In this document: piece by piece, positions 22,333 through 34,426 of the stretch
Position numbering within the stretch: the stretch's first letter is position 1
Layout: each line of letters begins with the position of its first letter
Assembly: GCA_029582165.1 (NCBI GenBank)
Contig: CM055890.1
Coordinates: 11,508,787-11,572,786 of the forward strand
Direction of reading: 5' to 3'
DNA from: Portulaca oleracea
Taxonomy: Eukaryota; Streptophyta; Magnoliopsida; Caryophyllales; Portulacaceae
DNA length: 64,000 nucleotides
Translations under genes and position numbers: made by a program
The notes under the pieces: generated by a model
The model's input: the letters and a program-made list of their open reading frames with translations, nothing else
What the model was told of the DNA's origin: nothing
Database searches by the model: none

Positions 22333-24402
22333 AAGGTCGGCAGGCCCGACCCTAGGGGTAGGCCCAAGGGGCGACCGCCCAGGACCCACGATGTTTAAAA
22401 AAATTACGTAAATTTAGGGCCCCTTACTTGAAGTCTAGAGGCCCAAGCAAGATGATAAGGCCCAAGTTAAGAAAAAGGCACGGAGGCCTCCATTTGTTAC
22501 AGTATGAAGCTTCATTTGACATTTTGATCAGAATTAATTGCCTTTTTGGAAATTTGGGTCCCTGAAAACTCATGTTGTCCTGCCGTCTTCCTCAGTCCAT
22601 GCCTTCCAACCATGAATGACTGTGGCTTCAAAATCTCAATTTATCTCTTATTCTTCCTAAATTCCATCTACAACATACATTAATTCAACAATTAGGCAAA
22701 AATTTTGGTCCTTTCATCTTTCTCACCTTGAACAAACTACAATGGCATCAATAAATGTTTTTTTCTCAATGTATATTGCGATCTTCATAATTTCATTTGA
22801 AAATAGTAACAATCAGGCAAAAATGTTTAGTAATCCATAAATCATAATAGCTCAATCTTTAATCTTTTTCCTCAATTTTATTTCGGTGACCGGTGATTGC
22901 TGACTGGATAAACTGCCGGCAGTGGATTGCGATTTGTGACAGTGGATTGCGCGTTGTGCAGCGTTGGCGGTGGTCCGAACCAAGAAACTTTTAGCAACGG
23001 TGGATCTTCAAGTTACCGTCTAACCCAGGTATGGATTTGGTGGATGTACTGGATCACTAGATGAATGTTTATTTTAGGGTTAAAATTTTTTTTAGGGTTT
23101 TTTTCATTCTGGTTTTGGTTCAATCAATAATCATGAATCATAGTCATTGACGACTGATGTGTAGACTCTAGATCAATAAGCCCGGCGAGAAGAAATCCAA
23201 CTCAAAAATTCCGCCGGAGGAAACGATGGTGTTCTTCCATGAGAGAGGCTGAGAGGGTTTGTTCACTTTGTTGATGTGATCTTGACATCTGCGCCGAGGG
23301 TCTGTGAGAAAAACAGGGGAAGAAACAGGGGAAGAAACAAAGGGAGAAACAAAGTGTTCATGGTGAGTTACAGAGTTAGAGTGAGAAGAAGAAGAGGGTG
23401 TTTGGAAGTGTTTTTTATGGGTTTACATTGAACTGGGTTGGAATTGGTCAATTGGATTGAGTTGAGTTGGTGTGAACTGCCTAACTATTCAAACTAATCA
23501 GCTATTGTTTATTTTTATTTTTAAAATTCGTTATGATTTGGTAATTGGTTGTTCATCTAGAAGATTAATTATATGATGGCACCTAGGTCATCTGTGTTAT
23601 TGGTCTGATTAACAGCCTGTAGTTATTCTAAAGGGAGTTAGAAGAAGCTAGTTATCAGGTTGTTAAATAACACAATACCACTCTACTCCTCTCTTATATA
23701 TATATATGATAATTAAATAATGTTCATTTTCGTTCAGTTTGTTCAATTAATTCTATTGACAACCTGTAGCTCTACTCCTCTCTTGTATATTAACAGCCTG
23801 TAGCTATTCCCCTCTTGTATTCAGTTTGTTCAATTAATTCTATTGAACAATGTTCATTATTGTCTCTATTAAATCTCTTTGATTCTCTCAGTACATTTCA
23901 CTTCGTACAGAGCCTTTTTATGGCTTAAATATAGGAGTTTTTGCTTGATTACTTACTTACTGGTGTGGCCATGGCAGATATATGCTTCACGCTAGAAGAG
24001 ATGAGACTTGGGGGAGTAATTGAATGTGAGGGGTTGGGCAGAACTAAAGTGGATAGATAATTAATCAATTGAATGAATGTTTATAGACGAATGATGTCTA
24101 GATCAATAAGTCTTTGATTATTAATCAATTTTTCAGATAAGATTATGACTATTTTTTTATTTATGCAGACTCAAATGGGAAATTTTTTCTTATGATGTAT
24201 TGTTGGGCATAGAAGAGCTACATGTGGTAATCAATTTCATGGAAGAGAATTATGTTTTCGCAGGTACGGTTGTTGACTAAATTCTTAGTATTATTTTTAG
24301 TATGTGGATGTTGATGCATTTTTTAAAAGGGCCCCAATTTAGAAATTTGTTTACTATGTTGTCCGGGGCCCCAAAAATGCCAGGATCCGCCCCGAAGGTC
24401 GG
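22333..24402. mobile_element. Non-autonomous hAT-type element in the 5' LTR
   Basis: 22341-24394 (2,054 bp) interrupts the LTR and is flanked by 8-bp direct copies of AAGGTCGG (22333-22340, 24395-24402), the hAT duplication size. Left terminus CAGGCCCGACCCTAGG and inverted right terminus CGGGGCGGATCCTGGC are weakly similar GC-rich ends. GGCCC-rich blocks near both ends are common in plant hAT elements. No transposase frame is visible. The empty site is confirmed by the intact partner LTR near 32450. Confidence 0.8.
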
Positions 24403-25140
24403 TCAGCCATGAATTCGATGAATCCAATGCCTATCAAATGCATGCACATACATCCCTCTTGAAGCCTCCCCTTAGCCTATAAACTGCCTTAGAACGAAGC
24501 CAAACAGACTCACCAATTCATCCATTCCCTCTCACTTTTATTCTCTCACTTCTCTAATTTCCATTGTACTATCTCGTCTCTAAGCTCTACTGCATTCTTA
24601 CCATCATAATATTCATCTTTCTACTCTCTTGAACCTCTAATCTCCATCCCTATTTCATCCTCCACTATCCCCCCATAAACACTACAAAACCCCACAAAAA
24701 AAAAGAGCCTAAACCTATACTACCTAAAAACACCACAAAAGAGCCTTTTCCTACCCCTTCTTCACCCCCTTTTCATTCACTTTTTCACCCTAAATTTTGG
24801 TCCTACTTTGGCATCTTCAAGAGGGTTATTCAAGGCATTCAAATGAGCTACTTCAAGAAAGGCTAGGCAAGGCTTCTCCAAAAAACATCATGTAAGCTTT
24901 TGTGTGTTTTCTTTCTTATGTAAATAAAGTGTGTATGTTGTAATTCTTTCACCCCTTTTTGCATGTTGAAGGAAATAATTATGCAAAGTTTCAATCTAAC
25001 CTCTTTCCAAACTTTATCCAAAGCACATTTTATAATTTTTAGTAAAGTCTTTCCTTTTGTGAGAGGCGAACTCAAAAGGTTGCTACCTTTCGAGTTCATA
25101 ACCTTACCCCCGAATCCATTTCTTGGTTTCGTAGGCGGAG

Positions 25141-25184
<44 letters not shown>

Positions 25185-25191
25185 TTTCTTT
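25141..25191. repeat. (TTTC)n microsatellite in the 5' LTR
   Basis: About eleven TTTC units. The same place in the 3' LTR (near 33160) has only two or three, so the expansion occurred after insertion. Confidence 0.92.
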
Positions 25192-25614
25192 TCTAGTTTT
25201 CCTTGGCTTTTCCCTTAAAAAATCGGGTGGCGACTCTTTTTTCAAATCAAAATACATCCGGATTGCCTAAACCGTGTTCAACATGCTTTTATAATGTACG
25301 ATGCAACTTTAAGGTTATTTTGTATATTTCTAAATAATGGTTGCATAAATTGCTTTCTTCCAAGCCTAATATCTTGTGAACAAATTGAATTAATCTTAAA
25401 GGAGTTGGAACAAGTGGATGTTCATTCTTAAGAGATTAATTTAATGATTCACGGGATGCATCAAGTAAAGGGAAAGTGATTTTACAACTATTACTCATGA
25501 AGTGTGCATAAAATCCTTAAGGAGTTTTAAAAAGTAAAACCCCAGCACAAACCCCCCACCCCGTGGACGTTTAGAAGTCTGAACGACGAGAAAAAAAATG
25601 TCCACATGATTTTT

Positions 25615-25631
25615 TGCGACTCCACTGGGGA
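25615..25631 (+). promoter_or_regulatory. Primer-binding site of the LARD-like element
   Basis: TGCGACTCCACTGGGGA, 8 bp after the LTR end ATGTCCACA. It resembles TGGCGACTCCGCCGGAGAC after the LTR at 54840, so both elements appear primed by the same tRNA type. I have not verified which tRNA. Confidence 0.7.
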
Positions 25632-26109
25632 GTTTTCTAAAGCGGGTAAAACTTGAAAAAAGTTTGGTGTGCTTTAAAATTTTTTGAAGGAAAATAAATT
25701 TTAACCTTACATTATTAAGTCATTCTTTTTAGGCATAAAAGCATTGCATACACCGGGCTATTCCTTTGCCATGTATTTTGGCTTGGGTGAACTAAAAGCG
25801 GCGGTTTAGGTTTTCTTTTAACCCACAAAAATAACCCATGGGATGCCGGATCGGTTATACTCAGAATGGTGCATTTACACCGATTTGAGCCTTAGTCACC
25901 ACATCCACTTATGCATCACTCTATGAGATCTCCACTCGAGCTTCTAAGAGCAACATCCTACACATCCAACTTGAAATTATACAACAAGAATGCACCAGGG
26001 CGAGACATGAGCCAATAAGTCTTTATCCAGCCAATAAACCCTTTGTACATTGAGCCTTAGTGTAGGATACCCCTTTCATGTTGAATGCTATGTGACTATG
26101 TGTTTCCTT

Positions 26110-27150
26110 TGTTGCAAAAAGTTGACCCTAGTTTAGAGATATCGTTTTAGCCCATGTAGGAATCATTGGGCTAAGGAGGGATATGTTTACAAACTAGGCT
26201 AATTAACCTCAAATATTATGGTTAACCCGATGATTGGGCTCATTTATGTCTAAAGGTTAATTATTTTAGTCCATAAAGTAAACTCAACTCGCCTTTGATG
26301 GTTTCATATGACCCCTTACAATATTCTCCTAATTAAGGTCCAGAAATCTTACTAATAATCAAACAAAGTTAGTAGGTATTGTCTTAGCCCGCATAATAGT
26401 CACCAGGTTAGAGTAAATTAATTTATGGAATTAATTGTTGAATCCACAAATTCATGGTCGGCCAGTTGTTTAGGCCCATCCAAAATGGATTTAATAATTA
26501 AGTTAATAAATTAATTTTAGCTCGCCTGTTGTTGGCTTTATTCGGTCCTTTACGATATTTGTTTTCCATAAGTAAATAAATAAAGCGTATTGTATGTGTA
26601 AATTTGTGTTTGTGTATGTTGAGTCTTCACTAGAGTTGGACCTAATTTTGAGATATTGTTTTAGTCTATGCAATAATCGTTGGGTTTGAGAAGAAATGAG
26701 TTTATAAACTCGATTAATGAACCTTAGATTTTATGGCCGGCATGGCTGTGAGGCCCATCAAATTTTAAAGGTTAATTACCCTTATTTATCAATTCATTTT
26801 AACTCACCTTTGATGATTTTATTCAGCCATTTTCAGTATTCTCTTACTTAGGGTCCAAAAAAAATGATTAATAATTAAACAAAGTCAATGTGTGTTGTTC
26901 TAGCCCGCGTAATAGTCACAAGCTTAGAGAAGATAAATTTATAAATTCGATTATTAAGTCTAAAAATAAAATCAATGGTCGACCCGTTGGCAAGCCCATC
27001 CACGATGGATTTAATAGTTGAGTTTATAAATATGTTTTAACTCGCCTTTTGTTGGCTTTATTTGGTCCTTTACAACATCCACTTTCCATGAGTTAAAATA
27101 AATAGATATGTTGGGTTGTTAAAAAAGTGTCTAAATAGAAGTCAGGCTGT
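26110..27150. repeat. Two-copy repeat, unit about 520 bp, in the LARD-like element
   Basis: Copies starting near 26110 and 26633 share, in order, GAGATATTGTTTTAG or GAGATATCGTTTTAG, ACTCACCTTTGATG or ACTCGCCTTTGATG, AACAAAGT, TAGCCCGC, ATAGTCAC and TTGTTGGCTTTATT. Heavily diverged and non-coding. Confidence 0.65.
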
Positions 27151-27390
27151 CAGTGTGTTGACCATTATTCTAGTCCGCATAATAGCCAATTTAGCTTGAG
27201 TTAACACAAATTTGTTAGTTTAAGTGACGGATTCTCCTTAAAACGATCGGCTTGTGGTTTAAGCCCATCTGAATTGAGAAACACTCACTTGCGCTTTCCA
27301 ACTTACGTCGACTCACTATGTTTGATTTTGTCCGACCCTTTCTAATGCTCTTGTTGTAAAAAGTGTTGTTGTTTGTCTTAAGATCATAAA

Positions 27391-28045
27391 GAGGTTAGGA
27401 CATGCAAACCTGTGTCACGGGTGAGTCGTTTCCTGAGTCAGCATATAGGTGTCTTACACTTTAGGAAGTTGCATATAGAGCCTAGGTCATGCAAACCCAT
27501 ATCATAGGTAAGTCTTTTCCTAAATCAACATGTGTCTTTCATTTTTAAGTAGTCAATTGCAAACACATGTCATGGGTACGTCTTTGTCTAGAGTCAGCAT
27601 GTAAGTGTCTCTCTTTCTTTAGGAAGTCTCATATATAACTTAGCACATGCAAACCCGTGTCACGGGTGAGTCTTTTTCTCGAGTCAGCATGTAAGTGTCT
27701 TTCATTCTTTAGGAAGTATCATATAGGGTCTAGGTCATAAGTAAGTCTTTTCTTGAGTCAACATGTGTCTTTCATTTTTAGGAAGTCCAATGTAAACTCA
27801 TGTCATGGGAGAGTCTTTTCCTAAGTCAGCATATGTCTTTCATTGTTAGGAAGTCTAATGTAAATTCATGTCATAGGTGAGTCTTTTCCGTGATTCAGCA
27901 TACAGAAGTCTTGCATTTTAGGAAGTTCATACAGGTCAGTTAGATCATGTAAACCAATGTCCTGGGTGAGTCTCTCCCGAGTCAGCATATAGACGTTTTT
28001 CATTTTATAGGTCATTTAGGACATGCATGCATTGGGATGAGTTTT
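27391..28045. repeat. Tandem array, about 9 units of 60-90 bp, in the LARD-like element
   Basis: Each unit has a version of CATGCAAACCCATGTCACGG, then GTGAGTCTTTTCC, GAGTCAGCATATAGGTGTC and TTTAGGAAGT. Unit length varies because some copies lack the middle or end words. No reading frame spans the array. Confidence 0.85.
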
Positions 28046-28559
28046 TCTTTATTTGTCTAGTGTCAAGGTCAAAGCCTGAGCCAATAATAAAGGGGAAATT
28101 ATCAGGATGACAAGAAATTCTGCAACTACCATAAGATCTCGAGGGCACGACATGGAGAATTGTTAGACTTTGAAGAATAAGATTGAGGACATGATCCGGT
28201 GAGGGAAACTTCGTTTATCAAAAGAAACACAAAGGACTAGATAGAACATGGATTCCTAATATAAAGACAGGGAGGGCACATCATCAAAGGAGCTTTAGAA
28301 TTAGCTAGGGTTCTGGTTGTTAACCATTTTGTTTTTAGAGTTTGTTATTTAATAGTCAATTCTTAATTCATTTCTTGAATTTAGTTGCTCTTGTTACAAT
28401 TTGATCAAACATAATTTCGTGCTTGTGCTTTTGACTTAAGTTGAAAAGTTCTGTCATTCATCTACCATCCTTACAAACCAAGTTTGACAAATTCACCTTC
28501 CCTTATCCTTCCATCTTTGTCATACACCTCGATCCCATCTTTCCATTTCTTGAATCCAG

Positions 28560-30480
28560 GGTTAGAGAGATAAAGAGAGAACAAAAAAAAAAAGAATTAA
28601 AAAAAGAGTGAAAAACTATAGAGTGGCCGATTTGAAAACCTCATTGAGACAAATCGAGCAAAAGGAGACAATAAAATTGAAGAGAGAAGTCAACCTGCAC
28701 CCTCATCCAACAGGCTGAGTAGAAGGAGAGAACGTCATCGGGAAAGACCCAAAACCAATAATCTCTCAGAAGTGAACACTCCTCATTTGGAACCTTGCAG
28801 CTTAACCAAATGTGCCGAGGACAGGGGGCTTCAACTTCGCCTTCATTTCACCACTCACGTTACTAATCTCGACGTACCGCCAACCCCTTACTTTTTGACA
28901 TTTCCATAAAATCTCAACCTTTCAAAACCATTTCTTCCGCTAACCAAATCCAAAAAGGTGTGTTATGGCCAAAGGATAACAGGAGGCAACCCTTGAAGAA
29001 GTTTGAAAAAAAAGAGAGCAAAAAAAAAAAAAAAGAGAGTCATAAAAAAAGTTCCAAAAAAAAAGAGCCATAAAAAAAAGTGCTAAAAAAAAGAGAGCAA
29101 AAAAAAAGAAAGCAAAAGAGAAGAGATAGTTCCTAATTGGTCTATCAACATGGGTCGACATGAGTGGTACAACACTATTGTCTCTTAAGCACTTTGTGTA
29201 TGAAAAAACCTATGTTGGGAGAGTAAACGCCATCTGGGCCATCTATATCTTGAAACATGGCAACAAAAAAAAAAAAAGAGAGAGAGAGAAGAAAGGAAAA
29301 AGGAAGAAAAAAAAAAGAGAGAAGAAGAAGAAAAGAGTGGAGAATAAGAAACTAAAAGGCGGAAATAAGAGTCATGCACACTAGAAAAAATCCCATAAAC
29401 CTTTCAAATTGATCTCAAACGTTCACCTCATCATCCATACACCTCATCAAACCTTTCAGCCTTTAGTAACCTTCACAAGCCTTCATAACCCTCCACAACC
29501 TACATATGAACCCTCAAGCCTTCATAACCATCTTTTTGAACCATTAAGTCCTCCTCGAGACATTATCCTTTAAAGTTGCGCTTAAAGAACTACAACTGGC
29601 CTGATTCTACCTCGGATATGTAGGAGAACCTCTTCGAGGCTCGGCCAATACTTTTCACTTTAAAGAGCGTCCATCACGGAAGAACTGGTCTTTAAGAGAA
29701 TAAAAAAAAAGAGAATAAAAAAAGCTAGTCTGAAAACCCCACTCGGGCGGGCTACGCAAAAGGAGAAGAAACCTTGGGTTCTGCCATCACCCTCCATTTT
29801 TTCCTTCGGTCAGACTTAGACATCGTTCTAACACCCATGTTCTAACCTTTCCCAAAGAGATGATGTCTAACCCTTTTGACCATCTCTCTTCCCTTGCCAA
29901 GACACGGTCATCCTTAAGTGTCTCTTTATCTCATTCATTAATCAACCATCGTCCACCATCTCTTTCACCAAACACCTTTGAATCGACCTTTTCGAGCCTA
30001 TTCATCCTATATTACCCTTCGAGGACTTTTCAGCTCGATCATTACTCAAGTATGTTCTTAATGCTCACTCTCAACACACCCGAGTGTGACTCACCTCCTA
30101 ACAAGAGCAAAAGGTCGTCCACATCAAATCAACAACTAACCAACAACTACATGATCATAAATAGACTCGGAGACAAGCTACTCTAAACTGAGGGCTTGCT
30201 CTACCCTTGTGACATCGTTCAAGACACTTATCGGATATAGCTTCTAAGAAAGACACCTACTTCCTATCTTACAAGGTCCAAAATTTTCATTCTCGTTGAT
30301 GTCCTAATAGTGGTCTCAGAAAAAAGAAAAAAATAGAAAAAAATAGAAAAAAAAGAAAAGGAAAAAAAGGAAAAAGAAGAAAGAAAAAGAAAGAAAAAAG
30401 AGAGACTAACTTGAAAACCCTTTGGGGCAAGTTAGGCAAAAGGAGAGAAATAAAAAAAAAAGAGTAAGAACCTAAAAAAT
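28560..30480. repeat. A-rich and GA-rich interior with three copies of a short cassette
   Basis: Near 28611, 29720 and 30403 a similar cassette appears: A/G-rich tract, then GAAAACC with a variable G-rich middle, then GCAAAAGGAGA. Lysine-rich or serine/phenylalanine-rich frames here (for example 29160-29384) come from simple sequence and are not genes. Confidence 0.6.
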
Positions 30481-31199
30481 GAAAAAAGAGAGATCGAGAC
30501 TCACAGCCAAGGACATACCAAACTTCCATCAGCGCGACACTAAGAACAATGCTTCCTTCTATTCCATGGTCTCCATGCATCATATCGTCAGTCCACACCA
30601 AACTGGGAGCTTGCATATCCCTAATGTGCCTTCCAAAGCAGGACAATATCATCAAGAGGCTACACCAAACCGGGGGCTCGACGTACGTCAACATGGATTT
30701 GGAAGCAATCAGTCCAGGGTTATCTATATGGCCATCTGAGAAGCAAATCCTTCAAGCCAATTGCCTACATCATCATTCCCTGTCCCATGGACCGAAATGT
30801 TGTTATTCCTGCATTGTCTTGAAATTCCCCGCAGGTGGCCTTGACACTTAGGAAATCATCGTCTTAGGAAAGCATTGTCCTAGAAAGTCATTGTCTAAAT
30901 ATGGAGTCGGGAGGTTACCTGCATGCAGAATTGCATGTATAGAAACATAAAGTATCATGTGTGTGTCCTGTCTAAGCATAATAGGTTTGCATTGCATCTA
31001 CAAGTCGTGTTAAAGTCATAAGGAGTCAGTTTGTCGTGCATAAAGTAGATAGTCATGCATAAATGCATAAGTACATGAATACTTATGTCCCAAAAACAAA
31101 AATAAAAAACAAAAAAGGCATCATTTATGTATAAGGGTCTAGCAGACTAGTTGCATGCATACCTGCACATTAGAGAAATGAAAAAAAAAAAATTCTTGC

Positions 31200-31720
31200 C
31201 TAAGATCAAAATTTATAACCTCAAGTAGGGTGTCATTCTCGCCTGAGATCATTCATCATTCCAAATAGGGTGTCATTTCGCCTGAGATCATTTATCATTC
31301 CAAGTAGGGTGTCATTCTCGCTTGGTATCATTCATCATAACTTCAAGTAGGGCGTCATTCTCGCCTGAGATCATTCATCATACCTAGTAGGGCATCATTC
31401 TCGCCTGAGATCATTCATCATGACTTCAAGTAGGGCTTCACTCTGTCCTTAGAGCATTCATCATTTCAAATAGGGCGTTATTCTCGCTTAAGATCTATTC
31501 ATCGTTCTGAATAGGGCGTCATTCTCGCCTGAGATCAAATTCATCATTTCAAGTAGGGCGTCATTCTCGCCTGAGATCAAGTCTATAATTCTGAGTAGGG
31601 CATCATTCTCGCCTGAGATCAAATTCATCTATCAAGTAGAGCATCATTCTTGCTCAAGACCAGCATCAAATCGCACCCCTCCACTTCAATCAAGTAGGGT
31701 GTCATTCTCGCCTGAGACCA
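31200..31720. repeat. Tandem array, about 10 units of 40-60 bp, near the 3' LTR
   Basis: Units share AAGTAGGGCGTCATTCTCG followed by CCTGAGATCA and TTCATCAT, with substitutions and variable joins. The array ends about 200 bp before the polypurine tract. Unit length and degeneracy rule out a CRISPR array. Confidence 0.85.
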
Positions 31721-31905
31721 GCCACAAATGGCGCAAATTCACCAGCAACCAATTAGCACATCAAATTTCTCTAGATCACCCCAAAAGGCGCAAGTCGTCA
31801 ACAGTAAGGCGCTGAACCCCAGGCTTTTCTCTCCAAAGTCATATCCCCAACCGGTGTCCCGCAAATCAGTACTACTTTGATTCTCATCCTATTCAAGATT
31901 GAATC

Positions 31906-31920
31906 AAAGTGGGGGCTATT
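31906..31920 (+). promoter_or_regulatory. Polypurine tract of the LARD-like element
   Basis: AAAGTGGGGGCTATT directly before the 3' LTR start TGTAGACAT; the expected plus-strand priming site. Confidence 0.75.
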
Positions 31921-33590
31921 TGTAGACATTTGTATACTTATAATGTTGTTTTTTATTATTCTTTTTAGTTAGAAAATAAAGAATTAAAGAGGAGCCAAAG
32001 TCGAAGAACTTGCATGCATGCACTCTACATGCGCAAGTTTACATATAAATTGCATCCACAAATTTTACTTAAAAATGATGATTAAACCCTAGCCATGCAT
32101 GCTATGCAAGAGCTACATAGCAGTGACATGCAAAGAAGCTACAAGAAGTCCCAAGTTCAAGCCTTCACGCTAGCATTATTATCCAAAGATTTTAAGCTAA
32201 AAAGCGCATCAAACTTCAACCCATTCACATTGCACCGTCCAAGTGTGAATGGAAGGATTAACACATACGTTGTTCACATCTCCACCGTCCAAGAATACAT
32301 GAACGAAGTCAAGTACATCTCCCCTCCCCCCTCCCCCCTCCCCCCCCCCCCCCGGTCTTAAGGTCGATCGACCTTTAAGATGTTCACACCCAAAGTCCAT
32401 CATTCACACCATTGTTAACCAACAGATTCATGGTTCTTCCCCCTTAAGGCTGGTTGGCCATGAATTCAATGACTCTAATGCCTATCAAATTCATGCACAT
32501 ACATCCCTCTTGAAGCCTCCCCTTAGCCTATAAACTGCCTTAGAACGAAGCCAAACAGACTCACCAATTCATCCATTCCCTCTCACTTCTATTCTCTCAC
32601 TTCTCTCATTATCTCTCTCTAATATCCATTCTACTATCTTGTCTCTAAGCTCCACTGCATTCTTACTATCATAATCTTCATCTTTCTACCCCCCCACAAA
32701 CACTACAAAACCCCACAAAAGGAAAGCCTAAAACTATACTACCTAAAACACCACAAAAGGGCCTTTTCCTACCCCTTCTTCACCCTCTTTTCATCCACTT
32801 TTTCACCCTAAACTCTGGTCCTACTTTGGCATCTTCAAGAGGGTTATTCAAGGCATTCAAATGAGCTACTTCAAGAAAGGCTAGGCAAGGCTTCTCCAAA
32901 AAAGCATCATGTAAGCTTTTGTGTGTTTTCTTTCTTATGTAAATAAAGTGTGTATGTTGTAATTCTTTCACCCCTTTTTGCATGTTGAATGAAATAATCA
33001 TGTAAAGTTTTAATCTAATTTCCTTCCAAACTATATCAAAAGCACATTTTATAACTTTTAGTGAAGTCTTTCCTTTTGCGAGAGGTGAACTGAAAAGGTT
33101 TCTACCTTTCGGGTTCGTAACCTTACCCCCAAATTCACTTCTTGGTTTCATAGGCAGAGTCTTTCTTTCATTATTTTTCTTTTCTCGTTTTTCTTGGCTT
33201 TTCCCTTAAAAACGTCAGGTGACGACTCCTTTTCAAACCAAAATACATCGGGATTACCTAAACTGTGTTCAACATGGTTTTACAATGTACTATACAACTT
33301 TAGGGTGATTTTGTATATTTCTAAATTATGGTTGCATAAATTGCTTTTTTTCCAAGTCTAACATATTGTGAACAAATTGAATAAATCTAAAAGGAGAAGT
33401 GGATGTTCACTCTTAAAAAAGATTAGTTTAATGATTCACGGGATGCATCAAGTAAAGGGAAATTGATTTTACAACTATTATTCATGAAATGTGCAGAAAA
33501 ACCTTAGAGAGTTTTAAAAAATAAACCCTAGCACAAACCCCCCCATCCCCGGACGTTTAGAAGTCTGAACGACGAGAAAAAATGTCCACA
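31921..33590 (+). repeat. 3' LTR of the LARD-like element
   Basis: 1,670 bp, TGTAGACAT start and TGTCCACA end. Uninterrupted and colinear with the three blocks of the 5' LTR. Contains a C-rich run near 32320-32354. Confidence 0.9.
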
Positions 33591-33719
33591 CCAGCAAACC
33601 GTGGTCAAACTGTTTTTTCTTTACTAATAAGTTGCTTTTTTTCCCCTTACAAACCCCACCCCATTTCTTCTTCTCTACTTATACCTGTATGTGTTGCCCT
33701 GCTCACTCTAAGAAATTGT
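33591..33719. mobile_element. Continuation of the eroded hAT-like element
   Basis: CCAGCAAACCGTGGTCAAAC then a T-run corresponds to CCAGACCGCGGTCAAGCC plus T-run in the element at 40315. This continues the sequence interrupted at 17770. It is cut again at 33720 by the Copia element. Confidence 0.6.
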
Positions 33720-34426
33720 TGTTAGATATGGAGGTGAAATGGTAATGGCTACAAGACCTTTTCTCATTCTTTTATATCCCTCCTTTGTCCCACATAGGAA
33801 GAGTTGTGATGTTTTGAATGGGTTTAAATATTCCACTTTCCTATGGGTTGGCGTATTATCTTAAAGGTGGATTTTATGCAGGAGGGCTTGGTATGGGCTT
33901 CAAAATGCGTGCACATCACCGCTGCCACCGTTTGTCCGGTCCAGGCTGGGCATGGCGCGTGCTGCGGGTCGTGGGTTGTTGTGTTTTGATCCGGTACGAT
34001 ATTTTTGAATCATTAAGTGATAGTCGTTACATCTTTGACCGAGTTGATATCGATCCAGATTTTGCTCCCTTGTCTTTCGCTTGCATCTTTATTATCGCTT
34101 GATTCTCGCCTATCCTTAAGGGGTCTGTCTCTTCAGTTACCTTGCCATCAGCTTTGTTACTCCCTATAAATTGGTCTTCGGGTTGTTGTTTGAAGACACA
34201 GAACTATACAACCATCTTTCCCTCTCTTCTTTTCTTTTCCCTGGGCAAACAGGTTTTCCATACTCCAAGTTTCTGGCCACGAGTGCAAGTGTCCAGGGGC
34301 TCAATAAGTTAACCTTAAGGAGCGACCGAATTTTCTTGATTGGCACCAAGGTCGAATCGTAATCGCTTTCAAGGTAGTGGTCATCCCACGGCTCAGTTTC
34401 GTTCTTCCCACAGCCTTGATCTACTA
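33720..34426 (+). repeat. 5' LTR of the Copia element, 3' tip deleted
   Basis: Matches the 3' LTR from TGTTAGATATGG to TTGATCTACTA. It then jumps directly into gag coding sequence, losing the last 11 LTR bases, the primer-binding site and the gag start. A TATA-like CCTATAAATT lies near 34163. Confidence 0.85.

Larger units (their letters stand above)
17771..25606 (+). repeat. 5' LTR of the LARD-like element, split by two insertions
   Basis: It aligns with the 3' LTR (31921-33590) in three blocks: 17771-18197, 22220-22340 and 24403-25606. Removing the solo LTR (18198-22214) and the hAT-type element (22341-24394) with their duplications leaves about 1.75 kb against 1.67 kb for the partner LTR. 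The excess is a TTTC microsatellite and an 18-bp stretch after TGTAGACAT. Confidence 0.88.
17771..33590 (+). mobile_element. Large non-autonomous LTR retrotransposon (LARD-like, Tat-related)
   Basis: Two matching LTRs, TGTAGACAT...ATGTCCACA, at 17771-25606 (with two insertions) and 31921-33590. Left flank CCAGT and right flank CCAGC look like a 5-bp target duplication with one mismatch. After the 5' LTR comes a primer site TGCGACTCCACTGGGGA; before the 3' LTR a purine tract AAAGTGGGGGCTATT. The 6.3-kb interior (25607-31920) has no gag, protease, reverse transcriptase or integrase frame; it is made of leader-like sequence and several tandem arrays. It must have moved with proteins from another element. 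Its leader resembles that of the gag-bearing Tat-type element at 53404. Confidence 0.88.

Noticed and set aside
29160..29384. Lysine-rich small protein
   Set aside because: Derived from an A/G simple-sequence tract inside the LARD-like element.
30287..30694. 135-codon minus-strand frame with hydrophobic runs
   Set aside because: The hydrophobic part is the complement of an A-rich tract; no family match and it lies inside the non-coding interior of a retrotransposon.
31200..31720. CRISPR-like spaced repeats
   Set aside because: Units are degenerate, spacing varies, and it is plant retrotransposon sequence; an ordinary tandem array.
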